Assembly (NCBI GenBank): GCA_002393195.1
Contig: DGIK01000207.1
Coordinates: forward strand, 1 to 9,148
Length of the DNA stretch: 9,148 nt
Direction of reading: 5' to 3'
Source of the DNA: Bacteroidales bacterium UBA3824
GTDB lineage: Bacteria; Bacteroidota; Bacteroidia; Bacteroidales; UBA3824
The first letter of the stretch is position 1; every line of letters begins with the position of its first letter. This document shows, piece by piece, positions 6,638-9,148 of this stretch. The position numbers were made by a program, and so were the translations under genes. Under the pieces are notes generated by a model. That model was not told the origin of the DNA, ran no database searches, and saw only the letters and a list, made by a program, of their open reading frames with translations.

Positions 6638-6690
6638 ATATAATTTGGTCAGAACAGGCTATGGAGGCTATCGCAGATACTACCGAATAA
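6634..6690 (+). pseudogene. 5' stub of a RelE/ParE-type toxin
   Basis: The frame overlapping the antitoxin stop reads MNIIWSEQAMEAIADTTE and then TAA (6688-6690). The opening M-x-I-x-W-S-x-x-A is typical of the first strand and helix of RelE/ParE-fold toxins, which usually run to about 90-110 residues. No further toxin-like sequence was seen in the three forward frames up to 6753, where the convergent gene ends. Some readable sequence after the stop (DSLWLYKLEDNWYIYS) faintly recalls a toxin strand, but not well enough to claim. Most of the toxin appears deleted, so the stub should be inactive. Confidence 0.6.
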
Positions 6691-6753
6691 GATTCTCTTT
6701 GGTTATACAAACTTGAAGATAATTGGTATATCTATTCTCCGTATAACAATTCC

Positions 6754-7986
6754 TTATCCAAAAAACACATACGCCACGGCGATGCTTGCCAATATTCCGG
6801 CAAATTCGGCTATTAAGCCTGCCGATATGGCGTAGCGCGTATTTTTGATGCCGACGGAGCCAAAATAGAGTGCAATTATATAGAATGTGGTGTCGGCTGC
6901 GCCTTGCATTGTGCAACTCAGGCGACCGGCGAATGAATCCACGCCGCAACTTTTCATACAGTCAATCATCATACCACGTGCGCCCGAGCCGCTGAGGGGT
7001 TTCATCAGGGCTGTTGGAATGGATGGAATGAAATCGGTGTTGCAGCCCAATGCGGCAAACATCGCCGATAGTCCGTCGGTCAAGAATGTCAACGCGCCCG
7101 ACGCCCTGAATACGCCGATTGCAACAAGCATTGCCACCATATACGGAATTATCTTAATAGCCGTCGTAAAACCTTCCTTTGCGCCTTCTACGAATGATTC
7201 ATAGACATTTACCTTCTTCATCATTGCCATCACGATGAACGATACTATCACTCCAAAAATGATGAAATTGGCGGCGACGGAACTTATGCGCGAAATCGTT
7301 TCTTGGTCCATCTGCGCAAACTGCCATACCAACAGCCCTTCCAACGCGAGAAATCCCAACAAATAAGCCATTATCACCTTGTCAAACAGTTTGATACGTT
7401 GCCAAAGACACACGGCGATAAGTCCGGCTACTGTGCTTGCGCTCGTTGCCAAAAGTATTGGGATGAAAATGTCGGACGGGTCTGCCGCACCGAGTTGAAG
7501 TCGGTACATCATTATCGTTACGGGCAAGATTGTAAGGCCTGACGCGTTGAGCGTCAAAAACATAATCTGTGCGTTGGAGGCGGTGTCCTTTTTGGGGTTG
7601 AGTTCCTGCATTTGGTTCATAGCCTTCAATCCGAGGGGCGTGGCGGCGTTGTCGAGACCGAGCATATTGGCACTGAAATTCATCACGATGCTGCCCATCG
7701 CTGGATGGTCTTTGGGAATTTCGGGAAACAATCGGCGGAAAAACGGGCCAAAAAGCCGCGCCATCACGTTTGTCATACCGCCCTGTTCGCCCACTTTCAT
7801 CAAGCCCGACCACAGCGACAATACGCCCGTCAAGCCCAACGATATTTCAAAAGCCGTCTTGCTCGAATCGAAGGTGGCATTTACCATCTGCGGGAATATG
7901 TCGCCGTTGCCGCCCACAATCCATTGGTACAGCGCGGCGAGAAATCCCAGCACAAAGAATGAAATCCAAATGTAATTCAGTACCAT
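6754..7986 (-). CDS. Fused SpmA/SpmB-type membrane protein (nucleoside-recognition Gate domains)
   Basis: This 410-residue, very hydrophobic protein joins two halves that are separate genes (spmA, spmB) in Bacillus. The SpmA-like half (about 1-200) carries MNFSANMLGLDNAATPLGLK at 102-121 and LTLNASGLTILPV near 134-146. The SpmB-like half (about 220-410) carries LMKPLSGSGARGM (327-339) and TMQGAADTTFYI near 359-370, followed by GSVGIKNTRYA. Several membrane helices are evident in both halves. Such fusions are common in Bacteroidota, which do not sporulate, so the sporulation name should not be taken as function; transport or gating of a small solute across the inner membrane is the usual guess. 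The ATG at 7986 gives MVLNYIWISF and enters the first helix directly. An in-frame extension to 8037 would run through the palindromic repeat (KKRRRR) and is rejected. It converges on the antitoxin stub and ends 63 bases from it. Confidence 0.9.
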   Translation of the reverse strand: MVLNYIWISFFVLGFLAALYQWIVGGNGDIFPQMVNATFDSSKTAFEISLGLTGVLSLWSGLMKVGEQGGMTNVMARLFGPFFRRLFPEIPKDHPAMGSIVMNFSANMLGLDNAATPLGLKAMNQMQELNPKKDTASNAQIMFLTLNASGLTILPVTIMMYRLQLGAADPSDIFIPILLATSASTVAGLIAVCLWQRIKLFDKVIMAYLLGFLALEGLLVWQFAQMDQETISRISSVAANFIIFGVIVSFIVMAMMKKVNVYESFVEGAKEGFTTAIKIIPYMVAMLVAIGVFRASGALTFLTDGLSAMFAALGCNTDFIPSIPTALMKPLSGSGARGMMIDCMKSCGVDSFAGRLSCTMQGAADTTFYIIALYFGSVGIKNTRYAISAGLIAEFAGILASIAVAYVFFG

Positions 7987-8008
7987 ACAACGATAATTTT
8001 GGTTTTGC

Positions 8009-8151
8009 AAACGCCTACGGCGTTTTTTTATAAACAAAAATTAAAACGAATTATAACGAATTTTAGCGAATTAATTATTTATAAATTCGTTTTAATTCGT
8101 TATAATTCGTTTAATTTACGTTCCAAAAATCACGCCGCCGTAGGCGGTGTG
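8009..8151. repeat. Composite near-symmetrical intergenic repeat element
   Basis: Four kinds of symmetry are visible. The outer ends are inverted copies of an 11-base palindrome-like sequence: CGCCTACGGCG at 8012-8022 and CGCCGTAGGCG at 8136-8146. Each forms its own hairpin (AAACGCC/GGCGTTT at 8009-8025; CACGCCGCC/GGCGGTGTG at 8131-8151), with a T or A run on the inner side. Inside lie three CGAATT units at 8047, 8057 and 8067 (10-base period) and three inverted AATTCG units at 8084, 8094 and 8104, also 10 bases apart. The decamer arms are symmetrical about 8078 and the outer hairpins about 8079. The arms can pair into one long AT-rich cruciform with small mismatches. The element fills most of the gap between two co-directional minus-strand genes. 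Confidence 0.85.
8125..8151 (-). terminator. Likely intrinsic terminator of the acyl-CoA synthetase gene (right hairpin of the repeat element)
   Basis: Read on the minus strand, a CACACCGCC-TAC-GGCGGCGTG hairpin is followed by ATTTTTGG. The hairpin starts 10 bases after the acyl-CoA synthetase stop codon. The stem is GC-rich with one wobble pair and the T run is short (5), so termination may be partial. If so, the downstream SpmA/SpmB gene could receive some read-through. Confidence 0.65.
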
Positions 8152-8161
8152 TATGTGAAAA

Positions 8162-9148
8162 TTAATGTTTTCCACGAAGTTCCACGCGGCGGATTTTGCC
8201 GGAGATGGTCTTGGGCAGTTCGGCGACAAACTCGACTACACGCGGATATTTGTAGGGCGCGGTCTCGTGCTTGACGTGGGTCTGAATGTCTTTAATCAAC
8301 TCCTCCGACGGCTCGTAACCCTTGGCGAGTACGATTGTAGCCTTGATTGCAAAGCCGCGTACAGGGTCGGGAACGCCAGTTACAGCACATTCTACTACTG
8401 CGGGGTGCGTCATACAAGCATTCTCCACTTCAAACGGGCTGATGCGGTAGCCGCTACTCTTGAATACGTCGTCGATTCTGCCCACAAACCAATAGTAGCC
8501 GTCCTCGTCGCGGTAGGCTACATCGCCGGTGTGATAGATTGTGCCATTGTCGGTAACTACTTGCGTGTACAATTCGGGGTCGCGGAAGTATTCGGCAAAC
8601 AATCCGAGCGGGCGGTGCTTGTCTAAGCGGATTACAATCTCGCCGTGTTCGCCCACTGGCACCGACTTGCCGTTTTCGTCGATGATGTCGATGTCGTAAT
8701 CGGGATTAGGAACGCCCATTGAGCCCGGCTTGGGATTCATCCACGGGAATGTGGCGAGCGAAAGTGTGGTTTCCGTCTGTCCGAAGCCTTCGTAGATGTT
8801 TAGGCCTGTGATTTCCTTCATCGTGTTGAATACCGACTTGTTCAACGCCTCGCCCGCCGTGGTGATGTGGCGGAGGTTGGAGAGGTCGTAGTTGTGGAGG
8901 TCTTCCTTGATGAGGAAACGGTAGATGGTGGGCGGCGCACAGAAGGTAGTTACCTTGTGCTTAATCATCATATCGAGGAGGTCGTGGGGTGTGAATTTTT
9001 CGTGGTCATACACGAATACGCACGCGCCCACAATCCATTGTCCGTACAATTTGCCCCAGACAGCCTTGCCCCAGCCGGTGTCTGCGATGGTGAAGTGCAG
9101 GCCGCCGTCGCCGATGACGTTGTGCCAGAGCTTGGCGGTGATGGTGTG
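8162..9148 (-). CDS. AMP-forming acyl-CoA synthetase, C-terminal 328 residues (5' end outside window)
   Basis: This enzyme class activates a carboxylic acid with ATP to an acyl-adenylate and then transfers it to coenzyme A, in the cytosol. The frame is open to the window edge and reads [20 protein letters not shown], then [17 protein letters not shown], a signature of the acetyl/medium-chain acyl-CoA synthetase group. Visible motifs, counted from the edge: TTAGEALN (96-103), [10 protein letters not shown] (119-128, adenylate site), [19 protein letters not shown] (196-214), [13 protein letters not shown] (216-228, hinge and start of the C-terminal domain) and [10 protein letters not shown] (312-321) with the catalytic Lys318. 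All key residues are present, so this part looks functional. Members have about 550 residues, so roughly 220 are missing on the right. The exact chain length of the acid cannot be read from this portion; short to medium fatty acids are likely. A TTG near 9049 is internal, not a start. Confidence 0.93.
   Translation of the reverse strand, partial: HTITAKLWHNVIGDGGLHFTIADTGWGKAVWGKLYGQWIVGACVFVYDHEKFTPHDLLDMMIKHKVTTFCAPPTIYRFLIKEDLHNYDLSNLRHITTAGEALNKSVFNTMKEITGLNIYEGFGQTETTLSLATFPWMNPKPGSMGVPNPDYDIDIIDENGKSVPVGEHGEIVIRLDKHRPLGLFAEYFRDPELYTQVVTDNGTIYHTGDVAYRDEDGYYWFVGRIDDVFKSSGYRISPFEVENACMTHPAVVECAVTGVPDPVRGFAIKATIVLAKGYEPSEELIKDIQTHVKHETAPYKYPRVVEFVAELPKTISGKIRRVELRGKH

Noticed and set aside
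6702..6747. GTTATAC (6702-6708) and GTATAAC (6741-6747) as a terminator for the converging genes
   Set aside because: Seven-base AT-rich arms with 32 bases between and no T run on either strand; too weak to call.
8035..8043. Minus-strand TAATTTTTG as a promoter for the SpmA/SpmB gene
   Set aside because: The spacing inside the -7 box is one base too long and no -33 TTTG was found at the right distance on the minus strand.
8041..8110. Possible CRISPR-like array from regularly spaced repeats
   Set aside because: Units are only 6 bases with 10-base spacing, three in each orientation, with no unique spacers of CRISPR length and no cas genes.

Overview
The window looks like a chromosomal accessory stretch from a member of the Bacteroidota, most likely the order Bacteroidales. 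Three things suggest this: two promoters of the Bacteroides type (TTG/TTTG, about 20 bases, TAnnTTTG), a lipoprotein with an acidic stretch right after the lipid-bearing cysteine (the surface-export style known in this phylum), and A-rich leaders in place of clear Shine-Dalgarno sites. The gene families fit too: a kinase with the GNFAVVFKM loop, a fused SpmA/SpmB-like membrane protein and a short RelE/ParE-type antitoxin. No rRNA, tRNA, CRISPR array or intact transposase was seen.

Layout. Bases 1-500 (+) hold a wrecked gene: the N-terminus of a Bacteroidota protein-kinase family joined in frame to the C-terminal tail of an AAA-ATPase/PD-(D/E)XK family, with no stop codon until it has run into the next gene. 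A promoter inside this remnant (329-359) drives a lipoprotein of unknown function (418-1116), which is closed by a strong intrinsic terminator (1151-1195). A second promoter (1225-1255) drives a two-gene operon: a 1374-residue RecQ-like SF2 helicase with large unassigned N- and C-terminal regions (1292-5416), then, after 27 bases, a 267-residue coiled-coil protein with one C-terminal membrane anchor (5444-6247). Beyond it lie a 19-base tandem repeat and a GC-rich nested hairpin (6251-6318), an antitoxin-like gene (6362-6637) and an 18-codon stub where its toxin should begin (6634-6690).

The right third is on the minus strand and looks like core metabolism. It has a fused SpmA/SpmB-type membrane protein (6754-7986) and the C-terminal 328 residues of an AMP-forming acyl-CoA synthetase (8162-9148, continuing past the window). 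The gap between them is filled by a near-symmetrical repeat element (8009-8151): palindromic 11-base ends around three plus three decamers spaced exactly 10 bases apart.

How it fits together. The left two thirds look like a site where accessory genes arrive and decay: a chimeric remnant, a broken toxin-antitoxin pair and repeats surround one intact operon. The best candidate for an undescribed system is that operon, a cytosolic nucleic-acid motor paired with a membrane-tethered coiled-coil partner. A role in defence against phage or plasmids is inferred from architecture and neighbourhood only; no sequence search could be run.
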